64,000 nt of DNA from Isoetes taiwanensis (lineage: Eukaryota; Streptophyta; Lycopodiopsida; Isoetales; Isoetaceae): positions 1,599,882-1,663,881 of the forward strand of contig JAJEKV010000002.1 in NCBI GenBank assembly GCA_021234155.1, given 5' to 3'. The position numbers and the translations under genes are program-made. Every line of letters starts with the position of its first letter. The stretch's first letter is position 1. The notes under the pieces are model-generated. The model saw only the letters and a program-made list of their open reading frames with translations. It was not told the DNA's origin and did not search any database. Shown in pieces: positions 44,665 to 55,739 of the stretch.

Positions 44665-45590
44665 TCTATCTGTAGTTCCAATGGATATGTACAGGTACTA
44701 CAGTTCCTAAACACTAAGATTTGATGATGGTCTTTCCTGTCCATTGCCTCCATCTCTGCCTTATCATATGATGCAAAGCATGGATGATGGGCAAGAATAT
44801 AAATAATGCATGTCAAAATATATACTGGGTAGTTTTTCAATGAAGGACACAACAATGACCTTCACCTGCAAATCCAATGCAATATCTGATCAAATTGGAA
44901 AGAAGGCAAGAAGGAAAGTGGGAAAAAACAACCAGGTCGGAACTGGTGATAAGAAGGACGAAAGATAATTTTGGAGGAATTTCTGATTTCCCCAACCATA
45001 GGATTGAAAAATAATGAATCTAACGAACAAGTTTCATCCCCATCAATTTTTGGATGAGGTATCCTACACGTGGATAGGCTAGAATGTTAGGAATTGTTGT
45101 GGGTAAGGTTAGGCAAGCCTGCTAAAAGAAAAGGCAGTCTATCGGGGAAGCACAACAATTATTCTAGACCATTGGGCTTCTAACCCTAGTTCGGCTACGT
45201 CTAGATAATCTAATTGTATTTATGTTATTTGATTTTTGGGCCTTCGTGCCTTGTTCTCTTTTTTTGATATTTTGGCCCCTGTTTGTTCCATCCCACTGCC
45301 CTTTGTTGGTCCCAATACTATGCCCTTATCGTCTTTACTGTAGAAATCATAGTTGACAGCTGTTCTGATGCCCTCTTTGTAATACGTACCTTCTACAACA
45401 CTATCACTAGCAAGGTGCCATATTTGATTGAGCTGGAATTCTTTCTCCACTATTCATTTTGATTTTTGTGCATATACGAGTCCAAAGTTTAGTACCTCAT
45501 CATTGCCTTTGAAGCATCGGCAGCAAAATTATCACCAAGTCTAAGTGCCTCTACTTACATGATGGGATTGGCATGCTAGATGTACGATAA
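44665..45590. other. No gene firmly recognised
   Basis: A minus-strand frame at 45,450-45,220 (MEKEFQLNQIWHLASDSVVE...) might be an exon, but I recognise nothing in it. Confidence 0.3.
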
Positions 45591-45732
45591 TGTAACGTAC
45601 TTTAATCACCCGACCTAACCAACTGGCCAAAACATCCAGATATTTATGGGAAATCCATCCCACCCTCTTACGGTGGTATCTGGAAATGCCACACCAAGAT
45701 CTACTCGAGCGGTCTCCCATGTGTCCATTACA
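45591..45732 (-). repeat. TRIM LTR (minus)
   Basis: 142 bp, bounded by TGTAACGTAC and CCATTACA in plus-strand reading; the complement of the AGTGAGAGAGAT polypurine tract follows. Confidence 0.7.
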
Positions 45733-45799
45733 ATCTCTCTCACTAGAATTACGCAGCCTGACCAATTGGCCAAAACATCCAGATTTATGAAATTCATAT

Positions 45800-45943
45800 T
45801 GTAACGGACCCATATGAGAAGGCTCGAGCAGATCTTGGTGTGGCATTTCATGATACCACCTTAAGAGGGTGGGATGGATTTCCCCATAAATATCTGAATG
45901 TTTTGGCTAGTTGGTTAGGCTGGGGTGGTTAAGTAATCTTACA
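45800..45943 (+). repeat. TRIM LTR (plus) followed by primer site
   Basis: 144 bp, TGTAACGGACC...CTTACA, then TTTGCTATCAGAGAAGG, a mutated TGGTATCAGAGC primer-binding site. Confidence 0.7.
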
Positions 45944-46112
45944 TTTGCTATCAGAGAAGGGCTCGAGTTCGAGTCTCCAAAGGTCAACCATGGGCCCGTT
46001 ACAATTTCTTTTAACCACTACACCATTGACTGGGTGGTTACCAAGACTATCAAATTACCTATGCATATAAGCACCCATGGGACTCGAACTCGAGATCTAC
46101 TCGGATACTAAA

Positions 46113-46270
46113 TGTAACATTCCTGGCCGACATGCCCTTATTCAACTGGGCAAAACTGTCTAGACGTTTACGAGTAGTCGCTTCTACCCATTTATGTTGG
46201 TGTCTTAAAAATGCCTCACAGGCATATTCAAGGATCGAATACTCGAGCGATCAACCATGGGCACGTTACA
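46113..46270 (-). repeat. Diverged TRIM-like LTR (minus)
   Basis: 158 bp between TGTAACATTCC and GGGCACGTTACA. It directly abuts the next plus-strand LTR, making a head-to-head pair. Confidence 0.55.
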
Positions 46271-46272
46271 AT

Positions 46273-46817
46273 TGTAACGGAACCATGGGAGACTACTCGA
46301 GTAAATCTTGATGTGGCATTTCCTAATACCACCATAAGAGTGTGGGATGGATTTTCCACAAATATCCAGATGTTTTGGCCAGTTGGTTAGGCCAGGATAG
46401 TTAAGGAATGATACACTTGGTATCAGATAAGGGCTCGAGTTCGAGTCTCCATGGGGCCATGTATGACTTGGATGTTGTTGGATAGTATGGCCTTGACTTG
46501 GTCTGGATTCTATGGGTGGTTGATCTATGATCTTGTGATGCTCGAGCACGACGAATCTCCATGGGGCCATGTATGACTTGGATGCTGTTGGATGGTATGG
46601 TCTTGGTTGGCTTTGAATTCCATGGGTGGTGTGATCTATGATCTTGTGATGCTCAAGCACGAGCATACTTCTAGTGGGAGAGATTGTAACGGACCCATGG
46701 GAGACTGCTCAAGTAGATTTTGGTGTGGTGTTTCCTAATACCATAAGAGGGTGGGATGGATTTCCCATAAATATCCGGATGTTTTAGCCAGTTGGTTAGG
46801 CTGGGGTGGTCAAGGAA
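46273..46817 (+). mobile_element. Nearly complete TRIM element (545 bp)
   Basis: 5' LTR 46,273-46,415; primer site TTGGTATCAGATAAGG; internal region with a ~105-bp tandem duplication (CTCCATGGGGCCATGTATGA at 46,450 and 46,557); polypurine TAGTGGGAGAGAT; 3' LTR 46,685 to about 46,817, cut short where an inverted element begins. No ORF. Confidence 0.75.
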
Positions 46818-47313
46818 CTGGACAAAACACCCAGACGTTTATCTGAAATCCATCTCACCGTCTTATGGTGGTATCAGAAAATGCCATACCAAGATCTACT
46901 CGAGTGGTCTCTCATGGGTCCATTACAATCCCTCCCACTAGAACTATGCTCGTCCTCGAGCATCACAAGACCATGGACCACACCATCCCATGGTGTCCAA
47001 GACTAAGCCAAGATGATATCTTCCAATGATATCCAAGTCATACATGGCTCCGTATGTAATGTTAATCACCGCAACCTAACCAACTAGCCAAAACATCTGG
47101 ATTTTTATGGGAAATTCATCACATCCTCTTATGGTGGTATCAGGAAATGCCACACCAAGATCTACTCGAGCAGTCTTCCATGGGTCCTGTTACAATCTCT
47201 CCCAATAGAACTATGCTCATCTTCCCCTCCAAGGCAAAATTACGTGTCATATGACATCCATGTCATTTCTGGCCCCATGGAGACTCAAACTCAAGCCATG
47301 CTCTGATACCCAA
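46818..47313 (-). mobile_element. Inverted TRIM element
   Basis: Minus-strand LTRs at 46,818-46,927 (truncated) and 47,055-47,194. The segment after the second runs to the complement of a primer site, GCTCTGATACCCAA (47,300-47,313), followed by TGTAACGTCTAC. The two halves of the cluster therefore face opposite ways around 46,817. Confidence 0.65.
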
Positions 47314-47330
47314 TGTAACGTCTACTTCAT

Positions 47331-47799
47331 GTATAGATAATTCACCTGATATGATAAGGAAAACTCCCACCTTTGCACATAATAAATTTTTGCTTTACAT
47401 TCTCTCGCACATTATGCACTATTTAGTTCAAAAATACATTTGCCAATAGGTTCTACCACTCGACCATCTACCAATTGTAGAGAAAATAAATAAATGCAAA
47501 TGTAAATCATACCTTCACATTATTTGGCCTCACTGTTCATGCTCCACATGAAGACGTTTCTATTAGCGTCCTTCATGTTTTGTACAACTTTGAACTAAGA
47601 TTAGTTCTTTGATCACATACATCCTATCAGTGTATCAACTACAGAAAATATAATTAAAGATACCAATACTAGGATACCATGTCATTATATTTTCATACTT
47701 TTGATAGATCCACGCATATTCTAGATCACCATCTCTACATGATCTAAAATATTATCATTAGCACCATCCAACAACTAATAACCTCATCAGCTTATAATA
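47331..47799. other. No gene recognised
   Basis: AT-rich, only short ORFs. Confidence 0.4.
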
Positions 47800-48440
47800 T
47801 GCTTTTCTTACCTCAACACCATACTCTTTCAACCACATGTTCATGCACCCAAATCTTAATACCTTCACGTTGTGTAACCAAATCATTGCTACCTAGTCTC
47901 CACTTTTTCATCCAAATTTGTACGTCCATATACCATCCTCTGTATCTCATTGCCTCCAACGCAATTCTAGGCAGGCATTCTTCATGCACGTCCATATGCA
48001 CTTTACATATATATTCAAGAGTTCTGCACAAGGCCTTTATTTCTAGTGGCATCATGCCGCAACATATCATAGGGAGTTTAAGCTTTAACGCCTAGTTTTG
48101 TTTTGAAGAATTTTTATGCTCTGCTAATCCAGGTGCCCACATTTCGCAAGCATACAACATTATAGATTGCACAAGCATTTTATATATCGTTTTCTTTAGC
48201 TCAAAATTCCAAATGCCACTATTTGCACCCTGCATTGCATGCTATACAAAGATTTTAGACTGCCACTACCCTTTCTTCTACTGCATGATTCCAACTGGGA
48301 CTCTTATCTACATGAACTCCCAAATATTTTTAGGAGTCTACTATGTCCACCTGTTCTCCTCTATATAGAAACTTACGATGTTCAGCTTTAATTGCCTCAA
48401 AGACAAATAAATTTAGTTATAGCCAAGTGCCAAGTGCACT
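47800..48440 (-). pseudogene. LINE ORF2 C-terminal fragment (minus)
   Basis: Minus-strand blocks in order: YLGVHVDKSPSWNHAVEE (near 48,330-48,280), KTIYKMLVQSIMLYACEMWA (near 48,200-48,140) and the frame 48,070-47,813 (CRTLEYICKVHMDVHEECLP). These match the post-RT region of plant LINEs. Related to but distinct from the RTE-like copies at 52,440 and 59,640. Confidence 0.65.
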
Positions 48441-48462
48441 CTCATGCTCTTGTTATCATAAA

Positions 48463-48687
48463 AGAATAGAATATAATAGAATAGAATAGAATAGAATAGA
48501 ATAGAATAGAATAGAATAGAATAGAATAGAATAGGGTTTTTATCGTCCACGGAGACCAATTGGCCTATGGGACCCAAACAGGAGGCGCAGCAAGCGTATT
48601 ACTGTCGAGTTAAAAAAAAACCCCTCCCTGCCCTAAAGGGTTGTTTGGGGGGAAAACTGTGACAGGAATAGGTTTGCTGTCGAACTC
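48463..48687 (-). mobile_element. RTE-like LINE 3' end with (AATAG)n tail
   Basis: On the minus strand this reads TTTTCC...GGGTCCCATAGGCCAATTGG, TCTCCGTGGACGATAAAAA and then a (CTATT)n tail, matching 53,540-53,690, the 3' end of the plus-strand LINE. ~150 bp of 3' UTR plus tail, 5'-truncated. Confidence 0.75.
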
Positions 48688-48888
48688 TACAAATACAAAT
48701 ACAAATACAAATACAAATACAAATACAAATACAAATACAAATACAAATACAAATACAAATACAAATACAAATACAAATACAAATACAAATACAAATACAA
48801 ATACAAATACAAATACAAATGCAAATGCAAATACAAATACAAATACAAATACAAATACAAATACAAATACAAATATATATATATATAC
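48688..48888 (+). repeat. (AAATAC)n microsatellite, ~30 copies
   Basis: Almost pure hexamer array with two AAATGC units near 48,820-48,832, ending in (TA)n. It abuts the 5'-truncated end of the antisense LINE tail. Confidence 0.95.
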
Positions 48889-48939
48889 AAGAAATTTAAG
48901 ACGTCCTACGGCGCATTGTTCCAGTTTTAGCATGTTCTT

Positions 48940-49515
48940 ACGGTGACCAACGATTCTACTGAGATTCTCTTGTGATTCCTCTATATTCTTCAACATTCTA
49001 TGTATTATATTTAGCATTCATGAAGATTCCCCTAGGTTCTCTTAGAATTTTCTATTTTGATTGAGGTGCTTACCCATGAGCATTTAAAACCTTCCAAAAT
49101 AATCTATTTTGGATCTGTGCAATATTTTTAAAATATTTTCTATTTTTAGACTGAGGTGCTTGCCCTGAGCATCTAGAATATTTTTTTTTTCAAGATTTAT
49201 ATTGTACACCTTTATTATGAAACATTTTAGAACATTCTATTGTCGCTCTTTGCAAAATCTTAAAAAAACTCTAAGATTTATCAAGATTTTCTTAAATTCC
49301 CTTAGATATTATGAAGATTCCCTTAGATTCAATTAGATTTTAAGAGTTTCCGTTAGACTTGTATATTTTCCTAGATTCTCTTACAATTTATGAGATTTCC
49401 TTATATTCCCTTTAATTCTCCTGGATTCCCTTACATTCTAGAAATTTCTAGAACATTTTAGAACTTTCTGGAACATTTTGAAACTTTCAAAACATCCTAG
49501 AATATTATAGTCTAT
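48940..49515 (+). repeat. Degenerate AGATTC/TTAGA-rich array, left
   Basis: Loose repeats of GATTCCCTTAGATTCTC-like and TAGAACATTTTAGAACTTTC-like motifs with no ORF. Same type as 50,600-50,985. Confidence 0.6.
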
Positions 49516-49581
49516 TTTATCTTAATTAGAATATTACCCTTAAGTATATTTGAAACATAAATTATTTATAAAATTAATGCT

Positions 49582-49636
49582 TGGTCTAATGGTTAGAGTG
49601 GAGGGTTTGGGGGGTTGAGGACCAGGGTTCGAATCC
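49582..49636 (+). promoter_or_regulatory. Pol III A and B boxes, SINE copy 1
   Basis: A-box-like TGGTCTAATGG (49,582-49,592) and B box GGTTCGAATCC (49,626-49,636). Confidence 0.6.
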
Positions 49637-50124
49637 CCCTAATAACATAAAAAATTTTAAAAGCCTTTCCTTAAGGAACGAGCATTCAATATGAGCCTTA
49701 GGATCTTAGACTCGATCAACGATCAAGATCTCACCATATAAAAGCAATATGAGCCGTAGGATCTATTACATATAATTCCCAAAGCCACGTGGACCGTAGG
49801 ATGTATCCCCAAGCCACGTGAGCCGTCGGATCAAGATCTCACCATATAAAAGCAATATGAGCCGTAGGATCTATTACATATAATTCCCAAAGCCACGTGG
49901 GTAGTAGGATGTATCCCCAAGCCCGTGAGCCGCCGGATCTCGGACCCGGCCAGTCGGGATCGATCAATCTGGACCGTAGGAGCATGGTGCATATTACATA
50001 TGTAAACTCCCATGCCATCTGGGCCGTAGGATACGTCCCAAACCCACATGAGCCGTCGGATCTCGAACGGACGCCCGGATAAGCGCGAAACATAAGAACA
50101 TATATTATTCATAAAATTAATGCT

Positions 50125-50179
50125 TGGTCTAGTGGTTAGAGTGGGGGGTTTGGGGGGTTGAGGACCAGGGTTCGAATCC
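50125..50179 (+). promoter_or_regulatory. Pol III A and B boxes, SINE copy 2
   Basis: TGGTCTAGTGG (50,125-50,135), the canonical A-box form, and GGTTCGAATCC (50,169-50,179). Confidence 0.65.
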
Positions 50180-50599
50180 CCCCAATAACATAAAAAAATT
50201 TAAAAGCCTTTCCTTAAGGAACGAGCATTCAATATGAGCCTTAGGATCTTAGACTCGATCAACGATCAAGATCTCACCATATAAAAGCAATATGAGCCGT
50301 AGGATCTATTACATATAATTCCCAAAGCCACGTGGACCGTAGGATGTATCCCCAAGCCACGTGAGCCGTCGGATCTCGGACCGACGGTCAGGATCAGATC
50401 AATCTGTACCGTAGGAGCATGGTGCATATTACATATGTAAACTCCCATGCCATCTGGGCCGTAGGATATGTCCCAAACCCACGTGAGCCGTCGGATCTCG
50501 AACGGACGGCCGGATAAGCGCGAAACATAAGAACATATATAGATCAGATACAAGTGTTTGTAATATGAGGGCCTGCATGAAGCCGACCCTTAAAAACAC

Positions 50600-50985
50600 A
50601 CCTAAAGTGAAAGATTCCCCTAGATGCTTAAGATTCTTTAAAGATTCCCTTAGATTTCTGAAGGTTATCCCAAGGTTCCTTTAGACTTTGCAATGTTCTA
50701 TGTAGATTCTCCTAGATTCCTAAAGATTCTACGAAGATTCCCCTAGATTCTCCAAGATTCTATCAAGATTTCTCTCGATTCTCAAAGATTTCTCTAGCTT
50801 TTCTAAGATTCTCCTGAGATTCCCCTAGGTTTTCAAAGGTTATCCCAAGATTCCTCTAGATTTTCCAAAATTCCATGTAGATTCTCTTAGATATCTCAAG
50901 ATTCTATAAAGTTCTCTAGAATCCCTAAGATTCTCTTGAGATTCCTCTAGATTCTTTAAGATCCTATGAAAATTCTCCTAGATTT
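50600..50985 (+). repeat. Degenerate AGATTC/CTAGATTC array, right
   Basis: About twenty diverged copies of a 17-20 bp motif such as GATTCCCCTAGATTCTCCAA. With 48,940-49,515 it brackets the SINE-like duplication. Confidence 0.65.
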
Positions 50986-50999
50986 ATAGGATGTCAAAT

Positions 51000-53690
51000 C
51001 AACATTGACAATGCAAAGGCTTACTTCATTTGGACCTGGTTTGGCAAGCCGCCATAACCCCCACTATGCCAGCCCCTCGCCGTCCTCAGTTGAGACTAGA
51101 TTATGAGCAGGCAGAGGACTACTGTAGAGATGCTCATGGGCGCCCTCCCGGAATTTGCGGACCTCCACACTAGAAGCGTGACGGACCCGGTGACCCGCTA
51201 TTACGGGGATGCGGACGGAGTGCTTTGCTGGCGGCGTCGCGCTCGGGTTCCGACAACATTCCAGCGTAACGGATGGTTTGATGCGGAGTGTAAAGCATAG
51301 CGGCGGCTCCGTCACGATGGATCGAACAGCAGCTTGCGAGCCACCACATGCAGCCCCATCCGGAAGGAGACAAAGCGCGGTACCTTGCGAGCATCGGGGA
51401 GATGTTCTACCTCTTTGGACACTCATCCTCGAACTTTTGGCGAGAGAGTGCCCGAAGGCCAGCCCGACCCTCTGGGGACATCACACCGGGCGGTGGGAGC
51501 AGATGCAGCGGCTCTATGACGCCCGGGGATGCGACGCCCATACCCCCGGGGATGGCCCCATTGGTTCGTGGAGAAGGATGTTGAGGAGGGCCCTTGAACG
51601 GCCGGCTAATGGGGAAGCGGCCCGACCTCGATGGTATCGCGGGCGAGTTACTCAAATGGGGGGCAGCTTGTCGTGGGTCCTCACTACCACGTTCACCCGA
51701 GCATTGGGAAGGTTTCCCGACAATGGACCACAAAGCGAGGGTTGTTCCCATTCACAAGGCGGGTGACCCACCTTTGTCCAGGCCAATTACGGACGATCAT
51801 GGTGCCTTCGGTATTTGCCAAACTCTTGGACCGGCATTCTCGGCGGCGATTGACCCGGCTGGGCAGAGGTAGCTTATGTGCGCGAGCCCTCACACGAGGC
51901 GAGCTTTAGACCCGCCACTCAGCGATTGACCATATCTTTACTGCCCGGGGGCGATTGAAGGCGGCCGGAATCATCGGCGAGGACTTGTATTCTTTTGTGG
52001 ACTTACGAAGCTTTTGTCTGGTTCCGAGAAAAGGCGTAGGCTAGGGATGGCGTCAGCCAACGGGACTCCGGGCTTTTGCGAGGAATGCCATATACAGGTT
52101 GTATGAGAGTTGTTTTGGTAGGATGCGGCCGACGGCCAAGCATTCACCAATAGTATCGAAGGTCCGGCGGTTGCCCCCTCGCCAACACTTTTGGCCTCTA
52201 CATTGATCGGTTAGAGCCCGCTTCTGCGAGCATGGGGGATAACATATGCTTTTTGCACGGGTCATCCGCCACTCATCTTCGCGACGATGTTGGCCATTGC
52301 CCACACCCGTGGCTATGCGGTCTCACGGATGCCCTAGACACATTTTGGGGGCCACTGGGGCATGCTTGATGAATCGGCCAAGACCGGTGGTTCTCATATC
52401 CTCTTCACGTCACCCCATGCCTCCTGCTCACATATCGGGGGCGGCTGCGGGCGTCCGCCCACCTATAAGTACCTAGGATTGGAGTTCCCCTCCCCGCATT
52501 TCTGGCCGGGGCCTATCCGCTATGGTGACAAAAGCCCGGAAAGCGCTTTATGCCATCTTGAGAACAACGTGCACAAAGTGCAGCTCTATGATTGGGGCCA
52601 TCAGTCACATGTTGGAGGTCGGTCGGAGCCCGCCCTTACATCGGGTCGAGAGTTTGGGGCGGCCGCTCTCTTTGGCGACACTTTGGAATGACTTGGAGCA
52701 AGTGCGTAAGGCATTTTGGCACGGACGCAGGGGTGAAACCTTCGGTCCCCTATCGGTCTCGCTGCGGGGCTGGATTCTTGTCAGCTTGGTGACCGACGCG
52801 GAGACACATCGTCCCTATTTTAAAAGTGGTTACTATGGGTGATGCTTTCGGCTCCGCACCGGGCTTACACTATGGCAATGGGTCGCATGTCGGCTTTAGA
52901 GCTGTTGGAGGGGTAAGAGAGTCGATGGTTAGCCGGATGGGCGGCAGAGCCGCCAGATGCGTCGCGGGTGGACCAATGGCCGATCGTGGCGACCATGGAG
53001 TACCTAGAGCGCTTGTTTCCTTGGTAAGCTCTAGGGACCCGTAGCTCTAGAAGCATGTCAAAACGGCCCATTACAAGGGAGCACATCAACCCCCGTGTTA
53101 GTCTCGGGGCCCACAAACTCTACATGCGTTCCCGGCTGCCCAAAGGCGCGGACTCATTTGCCTCCATTCGCGGGGTGCCCACCATCTTCGCGCTCGAGAG
53201 GCAGGCAAGTGGATTGGGGAACCCCCCGGGGAGCGAGCTGTCAGTCTTTACGTCAAGCGGGTGCCATTGAGGATGAGTCTCACACTTTCAGAGTTGCCGG
53301 CGTTGACCGATTCGGGGCGAGATCACGGCTCCCTTAGTGCGGCGGACTTGCCCTTACATTTGCCGATGAAACACTGCCAAGATGCGTGGGGGGTGGGTAC
53401 ATTCGGGAGAATCTTCGACACTGCGAGGTCACCTTTTGCCCCTTTAGTCGCTTTCGATTAGGGCACTATCAAGCGATTGCATGGCCCAGTATATATTTGG
53501 GTGTTTAAGATTTTTTATATGTTAGGGCGGTTTGTCAAATAGGTGATTGTCGCCACGGTTTTCCCTCGAAAACCCGCCGAGGGGGGGTTTTAATCAGAGG
53601 CGATAATCCGCGGGCTGTTGCTTTTTTGTATTGGGTCCCATAGACCGATTGGTCTTCGTGGACGATAAAAGTACCTTCCTTCCTTCACTC
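51000..53690 (+). mobile_element. 5'-truncated RTE-like LINE with intact 3' end
   Basis: Begins in the EN-RT linker (PRRPQLRLDYEQAEDY-like, matching 25,695) and continues through FQRNGWFDAECK, RT pieces (FAKLLDRHS..., SAIDHIF-like) and the C-terminal part: PTYKYLGLEF, CTKCSSMIGA and WNDLEQVRKAFWHGRRG. Its 3' UTR contains GGGTCCCATAGACCGATTGG and ends GACGATAAAAGTACC plus a short (TTCC)n tail. Much more GC-rich than its flanks and shifted in frame every 50-100 bp. Inactive. Confidence 0.8.
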
Positions 53691-54880
53691 GAAGTTGGGA
53701 GCAGAATAGAATGAAACTCAAGCATATAATATAGATTCTAGGCATAAAACTACGTTATTTATTGTTGTGGCAAACAGAAAGGTTAGCTCAATTTGTTGCT
53801 CTCATGACTCTAATTGAAAGTGATGTCCTTCATCTAGAAACATCACATCTTGCTTCCCATAAGAACCTGAAATCAGTTCTTAAACCAATAGGAGAAGCTT
53901 TCCACAAGCTGTTGAAGTTACAATGACATTTAGCTCTTGAACCAATAGGAGGAAGTGTTTCACACGTTGTTGAACTGACAATGGTCAAACAATTATGGTC
54001 GACCCTAGTGAAATATTCGGTCAATTATTTTTTTTGTTAATTGAAAAAAGGCAGCAACTCACCGTGCAAAACACCGAGCCTGGTAAGACTCGTACTCATC
54101 CACGTCTCCCACCCGGCTATAGTTAATGCAATTCTTTCTAATGCAATTCAATCTTATTTGCAAGTTTCTTTGTTCAATGTGTGTTAAACCGAGCAAATAC
54201 ATGATATTAAGTTCACTCTCAATGTAGTTGATTTAGATGTCTATTACCCTCGCGTCAACTTCAATCAAATCCATCGTCCAAAAACGCAATGAAATACTAT
54301 TCACTTTCGTAAAGGCTGAGATCTTGCTATGGAAATTCCATGTTTTTAATATGGGATTTGAAGCGTAATTCGAGCCGGGAAGAAGAATCAAGCCTCGATC
54401 AAACAGTAGTCAAACCTCGAGCTAAACTCTCAACCATTTTCTTGTAATCTCTCAACCAATTTTTGTTCAACCCCCAATGCAAAGCTTGGCATGAAGTGCA
54501 TTTTGGCTTTAGAATAGATCTGCAATCCTTAAAAAATGTTGAGGCAAACGTACATTCGTCCACAAGCTTTTAAAATTCTAAAATAAGCTTCTAGCATTTG
54601 GTAGATGGGTCACTGGTCTGTAGCTTGGAAATGTGTGTCGTTCATGAGGACCTTGCTTTGGATGGATCAGCGTGATTGTAAGTTCATCTCGATATGTTTA
54701 AGCTAAATCAACCGTTTGTTCTTGCTTAGTCCATGCAAATATGTCAATTGTGCCATCATTTCGAAGTTGAGTATGTTCTAGGAGTCATCTATGATCTATT
54801 CATCATAGTGTGGCAAGAAGGCATCACCTTTATATCTCCTATATATGCATAACCTTAACAAAGCGTACGATATAATGCTA
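53691..54880. other. No gene recognised
   Basis: Contains a ~60-bp tandem duplication at 53,877-53,995 (CTTAAACCAATAGGAGAAGC / CTTGAACCAATAGGAGGAAG). Otherwise short ORFs only. Confidence 0.4.
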
Positions 54881-54884
54881 CACC

Positions 54885-55200
54885 TAGAGATAAATGTGGA
54901 GTAATATAATGCTACACATAAACATGTGCAGTATGTTAAGTGGCATGCAATTCATAACATGTTTAAGAATCCACATCATAAAAGAATTGTTGTCCAGATA
55001 TTTATAAACTTTTGTTAAGTGGCACGCAATCATAACATGTTTAAGAATCTCGTCGTAAAAGAATTGTTGCAAAGACATCTTTATCCAGATAATTTGTAAA
55101 CTTTGGACTATCCTAATTTCCACCCACAAATATTTGCAAAGACATCTTTATCCAGATATTTGTGAACTTTGGACTATTCTAATTTCCTCCTACCAATATT
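54885..55200 (+). repeat. Nested tandem repeats
   Basis: ATAACATGTTTAAGAATC and GTAAAAGAATTGTTG-type segments occur twice. TTTGCAAAGACATCTTTATC-type segments, CCAGATA..TTTGT.AACTTTGG and TTGGACTAT.CTAATTTCC also repeat, so two different units overlap. Confidence 0.65.
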
Positions 55201-55739
55201 TGCCAGCGACTTTGCATCTTTTAAAGCTAGAATAATTAAAAATAACATGTATTTGGGGCTAGCTGCTAGAGAAGCTGTGGAAGAACAGAACATTGGAACA
55301 TCTGGCATCACATCCACCAAAAATTATGAGGCACAAAAAACAAACCAGACTAACCACGGTATGCAAACTTAAAACATTGATGTGCCACTAACACAAATGA
55401 TTTCCTTTATATTGCAAGACAGCTAATGAATTAAGATCATGGCCAGTGTCATGCCATGTGCTTATGTTGGTTTTTTCCCAGGGCAGTGGCGTAAAAATGC
55501 ATGTCTGTAACAACCAGGCATACATATTCATATAAATTAAAAAAACAGAACAGACCATCAAGTTAGATTTTAAACTATCAATAGCACTTTTTGTTGCGAT
55601 ACTGACTTGGAATGCCCATGCTCTCTTACCATGTTCTTGCCACTAAATGGTCTGCATGATCGCAGCACATGTCCCTAATTCTTTGCTGCCTAATTTTGTA
55701 GTTAATCTTACAACATAACCCACCTACGTTTTTCAAAAT
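55201..55739. other. No gene recognised
   Basis: A plus-strand frame 55,169-55,372 has no recognisable domain. Could contain the 3' end of the P5B ATPase remnant. Confidence 0.3.

Larger units (their letters stand above)
45591..47330. mobile_element. Cluster of TRIM elements with ~145-bp LTRs
   Basis: At least six LTR-like blocks on both strands share TGTAACGGACCCATGGGAGA at the start, AAGAGGGTGGGATGGATTTC in the middle, TTGGCCAGTTGGTTAGGC near the end and a terminal ...TACA. Those with a preserved right border are followed by (T)TGGTATCAGA.., a primer site like the initiator-Met tRNA end. Non-coding internal regions are 120-270 bp, the hallmark of terminal-repeat retrotransposons in miniature, which depend on enzymes from other elements. 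Confidence 0.75.
49551..50521 (+). repeat. Tandemly duplicated SINE-like unit
   Basis: Copy 1 is 49,551-50,087 and copy 2 is 50,088-50,521. Each starts GAAACATAA...AAAATTAATGCTTGG, has a tRNA-like head, then a body with many AGCCGTAGGATC / CACGTGAGCCGTCGGATC motifs. Copy 1 has an additional ~103-bp internal repeat (GATCTCACCATATAAAAGCA), which accounts for the length difference. Confidence 0.75.

Noticed and set aside
48610-49017. Long open frames in the hexamer array, coding (Val-Phe)n or (Asn-Thr)n
   Set aside because: They are translations of the (AAATAC)n microsatellite, whose 6-bp period keeps frames open by chance; not genes.
49578-49645. Possible functional tRNA gene
   Set aside because: A and B boxes are present but there is no pairing 7-bp acceptor stem or convincing anticodon arm; better explained as a SINE head.
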